Assembly: GCF_002849615.1 (NCBI RefSeq)
Contig: NZ_PDNV01000014.1
Coordinates: 50,321 to 114,320 of the forward strand
Direction: 5' to 3'
Origin: Pollutimonas nitritireducens
GTDB lineage: Bacteria > Pseudomonadota > Gammaproteobacteria > Burkholderiales > Burkholderiaceae_B
DNA length: 64,000 nt
Shown here in pieces: positions 1 through 9,033 of this stretch. A program made the translations under genes and the position numbers. Each line of letters opens with the position of its first letter. The stretch's first letter is position 1. The notes below the pieces were generated by a model that did not search any database, was not told the origin of the DNA, and worked only from the letters and a program-made list of their open reading frames with translations.

Positions 1-609
1 CATTCCGATCAGGGTTGCAGGCGCTTGCGGGCAGCGGGCATCCCGGTCGTCGAAACATGGGATCTCAGCAATGCGCCGATAGACATGCTGGTGGGATTCT
101 CGCACGAACAAGTCGGCATAAAGGTGTGTGAGTTTTTTCATCAGCGGGGTTTTCGTTTTCCCGCGCTGCTCTCCGCACAGGACGTTCGTGCGACCCGACG
201 CAGCATGGCCTTTATACAGCGGGCAACCGAGTTGGGCATGGAGCCTGTGCGGCACCTTAAACTACCCGCCCCCACGACACTCGCCATCGGGCGGTCCGGA
301 TTATCGCAACTGATGCGAGAGTTCCCGGAGGTCGACAGCGTATTCTGTAGCTCCGATATGCTTGCATTGGGCGTATTGACAGAGGCGCAGGCACGAGGCC
401 TGCGAGTACCTCAACAATTGGCGGTTGTCGGGTTTGGCGACCTCGATTTCGCGGCCAGCCTGTACCCGGCGTTGACGACGGTGCGTATCGACGGCAGCGC
501 AATAGGTGCGAAAGCGGCGGATTTCATCATCGCGCGTGCCAACGGTCTCGATCCGGGGCTACGTATTGTTGACATTGGCTTCTCGATCATGGAACGGGAA
601 AGTACCTAG
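1..609 (+). CDS. LacI/GalR-family regulator, C-terminal part (5' truncated by window)
   Basis: The frame is open from base 1, so the gene begins upstream of the window and about 202 C-terminal residues are visible. They form the periplasmic-binding-protein-like effector domain of LacI-type repressors. The segment CSSDMLALGVL followed by VVGFGDLDFA and a 'YPALTTVRID' element is the typical end of the family. The N-terminal helix-turn-helix is outside the window. A perfect LacI-family operator lies 78 bases downstream, in front of a Bug receptor gene, so this protein is probably the repressor of that gene. The effector is likely the solute, or a catabolite of the solute, that the receptor binds; that is inference. 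Confidence 0.85.
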   Translation, partial: HSDQGCRRLRAAGIPVVETWDLSNAPIDMLVGFSHEQVGIKVCEFFHQRGFRFPALLSAQDVRATRRSMAFIQRATELGMEPVRHLKLPAPTTLAIGRSGLSQLMREFPEVDSVFCSSDMLALGVLTEAQARGLRVPQQLAVVGFGDLDFAASLYPALTTVRIDGSAIGAKAADFIIARANGLDPGLRIVDIGFSIMEREST

Positions 610-686
610 TTGCTTCGTGCTATACGGGTAAACCACGATCTGATATTTTAGTGCCGCGTTCAAGCCTTACGTTATGATGGCAAAAA

Positions 687-700
687 TGTTAACGTTAACA
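687..700. promoter_or_regulatory. LacI/GalR-type operator before Bug receptor gene
   Basis: TGTTAACGTTAACA is a perfect 14-bp palindrome with the central CG that is diagnostic for LacI/GalR-family operators. It lies just downstream of a TATGAT -10-like hexamer (673-678) and ends 17 bases before the ATG at 718, so bound repressor would block transcription start. No convincing -35 was seen. The adjacent LacI-type gene is the natural candidate repressor. Confidence 0.8.
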
Positions 701-717
701 GTCGAGGAGACAGGGTG

Positions 718-1683
718 ATGAAGTTTAAATATATAGTGGCTGCGGCACTGTTATCAGTCACGACTTTTGCGCAGGCGGCTGATTATCCCGCGCGCCCCGT
801 GACCATTGTCGTGCCATTCCCACCGGGCGGTTCCACCGATAATATCGGCCGCATCATCGGTGCAAAGTTGGCCACCAAGTTCGGACAAGCTTTTCCTATC
901 GAAAACAAGCCAGGCGCGACAGGGGCGATCGGCGCTACTCAAGTTTCACGTGCCGCGCCCGACGGGTACACGTTGCTGGTTTCATCGTTGTCTGTGTTTG
1001 TGGTGAACCCGCATCTGCAAAAGACCCTGCAATATAATCCCACGAAAGATCTCGACCTGATCACCGTAGCGGTTCAGGCCCCCAACGTCCTGGTCGCCGG
1101 CCCGGCCGCCAAGGGCGGCGACACCGTCGCGGATATCGTCAAATACATGAAGCAGCACCCCGACGAAGTCACGTTCGCCACGTCGGGCAATGGGTCATCG
1201 GATCACCTGACCGCAGAATTGTTCTGGCAGGAAACCGGCACCAAAGGCGTCAATGTGCCATACAAGGGCGGCGCGCCTGCCCAGGCCGACCTGATGGGCG
1301 GGCAGGTTGCCTACTCCTTTCAAAACATCAATGCGGTCATCGGCCACATTCGCGGCGGCAAGATGAAGGCGCTGGCGGTCACCAGCGAAAAACGTTCGCC
1401 ATTGCTTCCGGATGTACCAACGATGGAAGAAGCCGGCATCAAGAACGTGGTGGTGAATTCCTGGCAAGCGGTGGCAGCCCCCAAAGGCCTGCCCACGGAT
1501 ATCCGTAACAAGCTGCGCGATGGCATTGTCGAGGCCCTGAACGACCCCGCGGTCAAGCCCAATCTTCTGGGTGTCGGGTTCGAAATCGTAGGGAATACGC
1601 CCGAAGAGTTCGAGAAATTCCAGGCTCAAGAATTGGCCCGCTGGAAGAAGGTGATCGATACCGCCGGTATCGCCGCGAACTGA
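718..1683 (+). CDS. Bug-family TTT solute receptor (periplasmic)
   Basis: About 321 residues, the usual length for Bug (Bordetella uptake gene/TctC) receptors. A signal peptide ends at FAQA just before DYPARPVTIVVPFPPGG, the hallmark start of the mature protein. Further family segments are IENKPGATGAIGA, VPYKGGAPAQADLMGGQV and LPDVPTMEEAG. The protein would bind an organic acid or related solute in the periplasm and deliver it to TctAB-type membrane subunits. GAGGAG at 704-709 fits ATG 718, though GTG 715 is also possible. No tctA/tctB lies beside it. A LacI operator overlaps its leader, so expression is probably substrate-induced. The ligand cannot be read from sequence. Confidence 0.92.
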   Translation: MKFKYIVAAALLSVTTFAQAADYPARPVTIVVPFPPGGSTDNIGRIIGAKLATKFGQAFPIENKPGATGAIGATQVSRAAPDGYTLLVSSLSVFVVNPHLQKTLQYNPTKDLDLITVAVQAPNVLVAGPAAKGGDTVADIVKYMKQHPDEVTFATSGNGSSDHLTAELFWQETGTKGVNVPYKGGAPAQADLMGGQVAYSFQNINAVIGHIRGGKMKALAVTSEKRSPLLPDVPTMEEAGIKNVVVNSWQAVAAPKGLPTDIRNKLRDGIVEALNDPAVKPNLLGVGFEIVGNTPEEFEKFQAQELARWKKVIDTAGIAAN

Positions 1684-1724
1684 TCCGCTGCTCCGGGCAG
1701 CACCAAGTCCGGTTACAAAGAATA

Positions 1725-1757
1725 GCCCCAGCGTTGATGTTCAATGCCGGGGTTTTT
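1725..1757 (+). terminator. Rho-independent terminator after Bug receptor
   Basis: A CCCCAGC / GCCGGGG stem (1726-1732 with 1746-1752, one internal mismatch) is followed by TTTTTT. It lies 42 bases after the receptor stop codon, in the correct orientation. Confidence 0.75.
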
Positions 1758-1888
1758 TCATGAAAAAGCGCGGCGTCTTTCAGTTTCTTCAACGTCATGG
1801 CAATCGTCGAAGCCAATGTGACAATGCATGCGGGGCCGTCCCTGGCATCAGCGAACCACTGATTGGTTCGAGCTCCTCGGCTCATATG

Positions 1889-1925
1889 AAAAAGGCCGGG
1901 TTCTGTGCAATACAGAACTCGGCCT
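1889..1925 (-). terminator. Rho-independent terminator of groES-groEL
   Basis: A 14-bp near-perfect stem (1893-1906 with 1912-1925, loop GCAAT) is followed on the minus strand by a run of T (1889-1893). It is 52 bases beyond the groEL stop. A second hairpin with a CCCGGG stem (1932-1950) lies between them. Its stem sequence resembles the tctA terminator at 55255-55287. Confidence 0.8.
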
Positions 1926-1977
1926 GATCGACCCGGGCACAAGACCCGGGCCGGCAGAAGGTAGGGAATAAACTGGC

Positions 1978-3657
<1,680 letters not shown>

Positions 3658-3945
3658 TTACAGGACCACGGCGAGGATTTCATCCTCGCGGATGACGAGC
3701 AATTCTTCGCCATCGATCTTGACAGACTGGCCGGCGTATTTGCCAAACAGAACTTTGTCGCCCGCTTTCAGGTCAACAGGAAGAATTTTGCCGTCTTCGG
3801 TTTTTTTACCGGGACCGACTGCAATGACTTCACCCTGATCGGGCTTTTCAGCGGCGCTCTCAGGGATAACAATACCCGAGGCTGTAGTGCGCTCGTTGTC
3901 CAGACGTTTGACGATCACGCGATCGTGCAAAGGACGCAGTGCCAT
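3658..3945 (-). CDS. groES: Co-chaperonin GroES (10 kDa)
   Basis: 95 residues with the standard start [15 protein letters not shown] mobile-loop segment lies around residues 16-35 ([16 protein letters not shown]), and the [29 protein letters not shown] end is intact. It caps the GroEL ring. It is first in the operon, preceded by a good ribosome-binding site (AGGAG on the minus strand), the CIRCE element and a sigma-70-like promoter. Confidence 0.99.
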   Translation of the reverse strand: MALRPLHDRVIVKRLDNERTTASGIVIPESAAEKPDQGEVIAVGPGKKTEDGKILPVDLKAGDKVLFGKYAGQSVKIDGEELLVIREDEILAVVL

Positions 3946-3991
3946 GAAGGAACTCCTGTGTTATTGATAAAAATCGGGTTAGGGTGGCGTG

Positions 3992-4018
3992 TTAGCACTC
4001 CACCGCTACGAGTGCTAA
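3992..4018. promoter_or_regulatory. CIRCE element (HrcA operator) of groESL
   Basis: TTAGCACTC, nine spacer bases, then GAGTGCTAA: an exact match to the CIRCE consensus. It overlaps the transcription start region of groES, directly downstream of the -10 hexamer. This implies repression by HrcA, whose gene is not in the window. Confidence 0.97.
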
Positions 4019-4046
4019 TTATAAGGACGATATGGATATCTTCAAG
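4018..4046 (-). promoter_or_regulatory. groESL promoter
   Basis: On the minus strand a -35 CTTGAA (4041-4046) is followed after 17 bases by TATAAT (4018-4023), a perfect -10. The -10 abuts the CIRCE operator. CTTGAA could also serve as a sigma-32 -35 element, but I do not see a clear CCCCAT-type -10. Confidence 0.75.
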
Positions 4047-4250
4047 GGGGCTGGTATGTTTGTTACATTTCGAGATATATGTCGATTGTCGTCGTCTTAC
4101 CAAGAGTAAGACAGGAACGTTCGCCTTCCGAAGCCAAATGTCAATGCCCAAAGCCGATCCAAAGCGGACGCCACAGACACGGCTCGTTCCAAATCTACAG
4201 TTGGACTCGGTTTGGGTCTTCCTGGTACTGAGCCGAGATGGCGGCGGGGG

Positions 4251-4841
4251 TCACGCGCGAAGGGTGGATGCGACGGCAAGGCTGGCTATGCGTACGGTTT
4301 CAAGAAGGGTGTCCTGTCCCTTTCCGGCGCGCGCCTGTGCGGAAAGGCCAATCATCAGCGTGCTGATGTACTCCGTAAGTTGCGGTGCATCTAAGGAGTG
4401 TCGAGCAGCGATGTAGGTGCGAATGACTTCGACGGCAGCAACATGCGCAGCGCGTGCAACAGCACGGGCCTCTTCGTCGCTGCACCGGCATCCCTCCAGC
4501 ACTATGCATCCAGTGGCGGCGGGGTCGGTGGCATATCGGCGTGCCGCTTCTTCAAGCATTGCGGTGATGCACTCCACTACCGGGCGGTCGGGGCGCAGGA
4601 TATCTGCAAGCGGGATGGCTCCGTGGTCGGCATACCGGTTGATGACGCGCTCATAAAGACCGGCTTTGCTTTGGAAGGCCGAATAGAAACTGGGTGTGTT
4701 GATGCCCAGCGCGTCGGTCACGTCCGACACGCTGACAGCTTCATAGCCCCGGGAATGGAACAGGCGCTGAGCAGTCGCGATGGCCTCATCAACATCGAAT
4801 TTGCGAGGGCGACCTCGAGGTCGAATTAGTTTTTTAGTCAT
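4251..4841 (-). CDS. bdcR: TetR-family repressor, BdcR-like
   Basis: About 196 residues. The N-terminal HTH follows a basic GRPRKFDVDEA segment, with the recognition region VTDALGINTPSFYSAF and then KAGLYERV. The C-terminal half is an all-helical effector domain. It is divergent from an SDR gene that strongly resembles E. coli bdcA, and the protein resembles the known repressor BdcR (YjgJ), for instance the AIPLADILRPDRPV and GCIVLEG segments. It would repress the divergent gene and probably itself. ATG 4844 is an alternative start that adds one Met. The symbol rests on recalled similarity, not on an alignment. Confidence 0.85.
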   Translation of the reverse strand: MTKKLIRPRGRPRKFDVDEAIATAQRLFHSRGYEAVSVSDVTDALGINTPSFYSAFQSKAGLYERVINRYADHGAIPLADILRPDRPVVECITAMLEEAARRYATDPAATGCIVLEGCRCSDEEARAVARAAHVAAVEVIRTYIAARHSLDAPQLTEYISTLMIGLSAQARAGKGQDTLLETVRIASLAVASTLRA

Positions 4842-4855
4842 CACTATAAAAATAG

Positions 4856-4884
4856 ATTGACATCATCGTCAATTCGTTTATTGT
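4856..4884 (+). promoter_or_regulatory. bdcA promoter with overlapping inverted repeat (putative BdcR operator)
   Basis: ATTGAC (4856-4861) and GTCAAT (4868-4873) form a perfect inverted repeat with a 6-base spacer. It contains the consensus -35 TTGACA (4857-4862), which is followed after 16 bases by a -10-like TATTGT (4879-4884). The placement fits repression by the divergent TetR protein. Confidence 0.6.
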
Positions 4885-4918
4885 AGTCAATCCTACATAT
4901 TTAATCCAGAGGTGTTTG

Positions 4919-5632
4919 ATGGCTATGTTCGACAAGAAGTCTGTGCTGGTGCTGGGCGGAAGCCGTGGAATTGGAGCGGCAATTGTGCGGCGCTTTGTTG
5001 CGGATGGCGCAAACGTAACGTTCACCTACTCAGGCTCCCAGGCGGCGGCTGAGGAGCTTGCTGCTGAAACGACCAGCAAGGCAGTCCAAACGGACAGCGC
5101 TGACCGGGCCGCGGTCATCGCACAGGTGCGCGACAGCGGCCCACTAGATGTGTTGGTAGTGAATGCCGGAATTGCAATGTTCGGCGACGCGCTCGAACTT
5201 GATCCGGATGCCGTGGATCGGCTGTTCAAAATCAATGTGCATGCGCCATATCACGCGTCTGTCGAGGCGGCGCGCCGTATGCCCCAAGGTGGCCGAATCA
5301 TCGTCATCGGATCGGTGAACGGAGACCGGATGCCCGTGCCTGGCATGGCAGCGTATGCACTCAGCAAGTCAGCTCTGCAGGGATTGGCCAGAGGCCTGGC
5401 GCGCGACTTCGGTCCGCGCGGCATCACCGTGAACGTCGTTCAGCCGGGCCCCATCGACACGGACGCTAATCCAGCCGATGGGCCGATGAAAGACTTGTTG
5501 CATGGATTCATGGCCATCAAGCGCCACGGCCAGCCAGGAGAGGTCGCGGCAATGGTGGCATGGCTGGCGGGTCCCGAGGCCGGCTTCGTGACTGGGGCGA
5601 TGCACACGATAGACGGGGGATTCGGAGCTTGA
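4919..5632 (+). CDS. bdcA: Short-chain dehydrogenase/reductase, BdcA-like
   Basis: 237 residues. The Rossmann glycine motif GGSRGIG is at residues 13-19, NAG at 82-84, and the catalytic Ser132, Tyr146 and Lys150 (YALSK) are present. The whole protein closely resembles E. coli BdcA (YjgI), including APYHASVEAARRMPQGG, GSVNGDRMPV and INVVQPGPIDTDANPA-like stretches. In E. coli BdcA is reported to bind cyclic di-GMP and promote biofilm dispersal; oxidoreductase activity on an unknown carbonyl substrate is equally possible. RBS AGAGGTG supports ATG 4919 over the TTG just before it. Confidence 0.88.
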   Translation: MAMFDKKSVLVLGGSRGIGAAIVRRFVADGANVTFTYSGSQAAAEELAAETTSKAVQTDSADRAAVIAQVRDSGPLDVLVVNAGIAMFGDALELDPDAVDRLFKINVHAPYHASVEAARRMPQGGRIIVIGSVNGDRMPVPGMAAYALSKSALQGLARGLARDFGPRGITVNVVQPGPIDTDANPADGPMKDLLHGFMAIKRHGQPGEVAAMVAWLAGPEAGFVTGAMHTIDGGFGA

Positions 5633-5716
5633 CGGATGACCCAATGCGCTCGCCGTTATGTAAAGCGTAGCGGAAGTTCGGTGATGCCATATGCTGATTT
5701 CCACACACGCAAATAG

Positions 5717-5755
5717 CAAAATCGGGATTGCATCGACGAAGCGCGCAATCCCGAT
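5717..5755 (-). terminator. Rho-independent terminator of the FAH-Bug operon
   Basis: An 11-bp perfect stem ATCGGGATTGC / GCAATCCCGAT (5721-5731 with 5745-5755) is followed on the minus strand by TTTT. It lies 25 bases after the Bug receptor stop. Confidence 0.75.
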
Positions 5756-5780
5756 CTTCACGACTGTGGAACCATCCTGG

Positions 5781-6776
5781 CTATTCGATCTTACCCATTT
5801 TATTAACGGCTTGAGCGATCGATGTAGAGTCCAGCTTCCAGTAGGCATCGAACTTTGCTGCGTCCAAGTAGTCCAGCGGGCTACCGATACCGAGCATGGT
5901 TTTCGCGAAAGCAGGGTTGGCCGCTATCTTGTTCAAGCTATTGTTCAGGGTATCGACGACTGATTGGGGAGCGTCTGCTGGAACAAAGACACCAGACCAT
6001 TGTATGAACTGGGCGTTGTAGCCGGAAGAGCTTAGGCTGGGTACGTCGGGCAGGGACGCAAGAGGTTTGTCGCCCCAATGAGCCAGCGCGCGCAATTTAC
6101 CCGCCTTGATCTGCTGGATGGCGCTGGCTGGCCCTGTCGCCAGTGCCTGAACATGGCCGCCGAGCAGTGATGCAACGGCCGGGCCTGCCCCGGTGTACGG
6201 GATATGCGTCAATTTTACGTCGGCCGCTTGTGCGAGCATTTCCATCGGCACATGCATCGTGCCATAAATGCCGGAACTACCGTAGGTGATGTCCCCAGGA
6301 TTTTTCCTGGCGGCTTCGATAAATTCCTGAACGGTCTTCCACGGAGCGTCGGCCTTGACGACCAACACCGTGGGATCAGCTGTAATGCGGGCGATTGGCT
6401 TGAACTGATCGAGTCGAAAGGCGGGTTTGCGCTCAAGAATTTTGTCGGCCTCGGGCAGAATGGAGATGGACGACAGGCTTAACAAGATCGTGTAGCCATC
6501 GGGCTTGGCATTGGCTGCAGAGCCGATGCCAATGGCGCCGCCTGCACCGGCTCGATTTTCGATCACTACGGTTTGACCCAGGTCTTTGGACAGCGCGTCG
6601 GCCAAGGGCCGTGCAACAGTGTCGGCCACGCCGCCAGGCGGGAACGGCACGATCATGGTAATGGGACGCTCAGGATACTGCGCCAAGGCATAGCCAGAAA
6701 AGCTCAACGTCGCCGCCGCGCCCAGCAGCTTGAGTGTTGTTGTGGTGCCAGACCACTTTGTAAACTTGATACGCAT
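5781..6776 (-). CDS. Bug-family TTT solute receptor (periplasmic)
   Basis: 331 residues from the ATG at 6776. That start is preferred over an upstream in-frame start that would overlap the neighbour and mask the signal peptide. The signal peptide ends near GYALA, followed by QYPERPITMIVPFPPGG, the standard Bug N-terminus. IENRAGAGGAIGIGSAANAKPDGYT and LTHIPYTGAGPAVASLLGGHV are also typical. It lies 43 bases after a fumarylacetoacetate-hydrolase-family gene on the same strand, so the pair is probably co-transcribed and the bound solute is likely related to that enzyme's substrate. Membrane subunits are not adjacent. Confidence 0.92.
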   Translation of the reverse strand: MRIKFTKWSGTTTTLKLLGAAATLSFSGYALAQYPERPITMIVPFPPGGVADTVARPLADALSKDLGQTVVIENRAGAGGAIGIGSAANAKPDGYTILLSLSSISILPEADKILERKPAFRLDQFKPIARITADPTVLVVKADAPWKTVQEFIEAARKNPGDITYGSSGIYGTMHVPMEMLAQAADVKLTHIPYTGAGPAVASLLGGHVQALATGPASAIQQIKAGKLRALAHWGDKPLASLPDVPSLSSSGYNAQFIQWSGVFVPADAPQSVVDTLNNSLNKIAANPAFAKTMLGIGSPLDYLDAAKFDAYWKLDSTSIAQAVNKMGKIE

Positions 6777-6819
6777 GATTTGTCTCTTTTTTATAAGAAT
6801 TAACAAGGCGGGGAAAGGA

Positions 6820-7689
6820 TCACTTGAAGGTGTTTTCGAGAACGCCAATTCCATCAATTTCGATACGAACGACGTCGCCGGATTTAAGATATTGCGCAGG
6901 CTTCATACCCATGCCCACACCCGCAGGAGTGCCTGTGGCGATGATATCGCCGGGATAAAGCGTGATACCGCGCGAGCACGTCTCGATCAGCGTGGGCAAG
7001 TCGAAAATTAGATCCGGCGTTGCTCCGTCCTGGCGAAGTTCGCCATTGACCCAGCATCTCACACGGGTCTTGCTGCCATCCAGTTCATCGGCTGTAACGA
7101 TCCAGGGTCCCATGGGGCAGAAGGTATCAAAAGACTTGCCCAGGTCCCACTGCTGGTGCCGAATCTGTACATCGCGTGCGGTGACATCATTGACAATGGT
7201 GTAGCCGAAAACGTGGCTCATGGCATCGTCTCGCGAAATGTTTTTACCGCCTTTGCCGATCACGATGGCAAGCTCCGCTTCGTAGTCAATCTGCTGTGAT
7301 ACTTCACCCGGCAATGCGACAGTGTCCAAATGACCAATGACGCACTCAGGCACCTTGGTGAACACGATAGGCCAGCTTTGCGGGTTTTTATCATTGTCCT
7401 TGAACACTGATGCGGCAAGTTCGTTTGCATGGGCGTGATAATTTCGGCCTACACAAAAAATATTACGGCGCGGCCGCTCGATAGGCGCCAATGCCTTTGC
7501 CTCGCTTAAGTCCTGGCCACCGGAAACAATAACGAGTTTGCCCTTGAGTTGGTCATAATCTTGTACCAATTGGTTCATGTCACCGTCGAACGTATCGATC
7601 AGATCCGTAACCGGCCAAAACCGATTTTTCGTCGAATCGATAACACAAACTTGTTTCTTTTCCTGGTAGCTTAGCGTTGCAAATTTCAT
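6820..7689 (-). CDS. Fumarylacetoacetate hydrolase-family enzyme
   Basis: 289 residues from ATG 7689. The frame stays open for 51 codons upstream, but that stretch covers the regulatory gap and lacks family residues. Family segments: GRNYHAHANEL, FTKVPECVIGH, the metal-binding DYEAELAIVIGKGG, GYTIVNDVTARDVQ, and TGTPAGVGMGMKP near the end. Members hydrolyse or decarboxylate acylpyruvates and related oxo-acids with Mg2+ or Mn2+ (fumarylpyruvate hydrolase, homoprotocatechuate-pathway decarboxylase). The exact substrate cannot be fixed here. It is co-oriented with a Bug receptor downstream and divergent from a FadR-type regulator, forming a compact uptake-plus-catabolism module. Confidence 0.88.
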   Translation of the reverse strand: MKFATLSYQEKKQVCVIDSTKNRFWPVTDLIDTFDGDMNQLVQDYDQLKGKLVIVSGGQDLSEAKALAPIERPRRNIFCVGRNYHAHANELAASVFKDNDKNPQSWPIVFTKVPECVIGHLDTVALPGEVSQQIDYEAELAIVIGKGGKNISRDDAMSHVFGYTIVNDVTARDVQIRHQQWDLGKSFDTFCPMGPWIVTADELDGSKTRVRCWVNGELRQDGATPDLIFDLPTLIETCSRGITLYPGDIIATGTPAGVGMGMKPAQYLKSGDVVRIEIDGIGVLENTFK

Positions 7690-7779
7690 TTTGTACTCGT
7701 CAGAATAAATACCAAAACGCAAATCTACCATACTCCCGATATCAAATTGGTCCACATTTGGGCTTTTATATCGAATTCT

Positions 7780-7796
7780 TACCCAATTGGTATAAT
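7780..7796. promoter_or_regulatory. Putative operator/promoter between FAH gene and gntR
   Basis: The 140-base divergent gap holds a perfect TATAAT (7791-7796) pointing to the regulator gene. It is partly overlapped by an imperfect palindrome TACC-CAATT-GGTA (7780-7792). A further ATTGGT half-site is at 7746-7751. No consensus -35 is seen. Binding by the adjacent FadR-type protein is inference. Confidence 0.4.
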
Positions 7797-7829
7797 TAAA
7801 CAGGCGACAGATTGTCAAAAGGGGCAAGC

Positions 7830-8531
7830 GTGGGGGATACATCGACTTTACTGGAAGTTCGAACTCAGGGCGCGAGAAGGCTCGCCGATCATTTAATGGC
7901 TGAAATGACTAGGGGGAAACTGAGGAAGGGCATGAGACTGCCACCAGAGCGGGAGCTTGGCGAGCTTTTCGGCGTATCGCGCGGATCAGTACGACGGGTT
8001 TTAGCCCAGTTTTGTGATCAAGGCTTTATTAGCCAACGCGTGGGCAGCGGCACTTTTGTGCTGCCCAAGGCTGAAAATTTGTCTAGATCGCAAGAAATCA
8101 TAGCGGCCACGCCCACCAGCCCTGCCGAGCTGATGGTGGCTCGACTGCTCATTGAGCCTTTAATGCCGGGATTGATCGTGCAGAATGCGACCAGCGCCGA
8201 CTTCAAGCATATGTTTCAGTGCCTGGACCAGTCCGAGGCCGCCACGAGTATCGATGAATTCGAACATTGGGACGAGGAGCTGCACAAGGCGTTCGCATTT
8301 GCCACACATAATTCCTTTTTTGTGCAGTTGATGGACCTGACGAATAAAGTCCGGGAGCAAGGCGAGTGGGGGCGTTTGAAACGCATTTCATTGACTGCGG
8401 AAACCAGACAGCAATACGAATTGCAGCATCGGGCGATAGTTGACGCGCTCAAAGACCGAGATGCCCGCCTTGCCAAAAACTTACTGTTCGGGCACTTGCA
8501 ACTAATCCAGCGGAATTTGTTTGGCGGTTGA
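7830..8531 (+). CDS. GntR-family regulator, FadR/FCD subfamily
   Basis: About 233 residues from GTG 7830, chosen because AAGGGG lies 5 bases upstream; TTG 7812 is possible but has no such site. The N-terminal winged helix (LPPERELGELFGVSRGSVRRVL then GTFVL) is clear. The C-terminal helical FCD domain shows the metal/ligand histidine segment (EHWDEELHKAFAFATHN) and a late QHRAIVDAL. It is divergent from the FAH/Bug pair, which it most likely controls in response to the transported acid or a catabolite. Confidence 0.9.
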   Translation: MGDTSTLLEVRTQGARRLADHLMAEMTRGKLRKGMRLPPERELGELFGVSRGSVRRVLAQFCDQGFISQRVGSGTFVLPKAENLSRSQEIIAATPTSPAELMVARLLIEPLMPGLIVQNATSADFKHMFQCLDQSEAATSIDEFEHWDEELHKAFAFATHNSFFVQLMDLTNKVREQGEWGRLKRISLTAETRQQYELQHRAIVDALKDRDARLAKNLLFGHLQLIQRNLFGG

Positions 8532-8607
8532 ACTCCCCTGAAGCGCTGAGCGACCACAAAGAATCCGCCGCGTTTTCAGGTAGTGTCCCGCGTTGTGTCG
8601 ATGTCCC

Positions 8608-9000
8608 CTATGGACCCGATTTAACCCAAAACCATGCCATTGTGCCTATGGCCAACCAGAGCACGACGACCAGGATTGCCCCCATCCGGCTTGTCGGCTT
8701 CGTACCTTTCGCTTGTATCCACTCGTCTGCCTGGGCGCGGCATTCCATCAGTAGGTCCGAAGGCAGGAGCCGGATGGCTAACCAGATCAGGCCGGGAAGC
8801 AGCAATACGTCATCGACGTAACCGAGTATCGGTATGAAGTCGGGGATCAGGTCGATCGGACTCAGCGCATATGCCACCACGAACACCCCCAGTGCCTTCG
8901 CATACCAGGGGGTTCGAGGATGTTTGCCTGCGAACCAAAGCGTCACGCCGTCGCGCTTGATTCGACTGGCCCAGGCTTTTACATTGTCGCTGATACTCAT
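8608..9000 (-). CDS. YkvA/DUF1232-family membrane protein
   Basis: 130 residues. The conserved DUF1232 core YALSPIDLIPDFIPILGYVDD is at about residues 44-64, inside a hydrophobic hairpin, followed by a basic loop and a C-terminal membrane segment (AILVVVLWLAIGTMAWFW). Function is unknown for the family. It lies between gntR and the dioxygenase gene with no obvious functional link to either, 33 bases after the dioxygenase stop on the same strand, so it may be read from that promoter. Confidence 0.8.
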   Translation of the reverse strand: MSISDNVKAWASRIKRDGVTLWFAGKHPRTPWYAKALGVFVVAYALSPIDLIPDFIPILGYVDDVLLLPGLIWLAIRLLPSDLLMECRAQADEWIQAKGTKPTSRMGAILVVVLWLAIGTMAWFWVKSGP

Positions 9001-9033
9001 CGGATTCGGGATGGACTGTCGCAGGGCGGGCCC

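Noticed and set aside
4046..4250. Possible small gene between the groES promoter and bdcR
   Set aside because: Frames there overlap the promoter or lack ribosome-binding sites and family motifs; I see nothing else in this gap.
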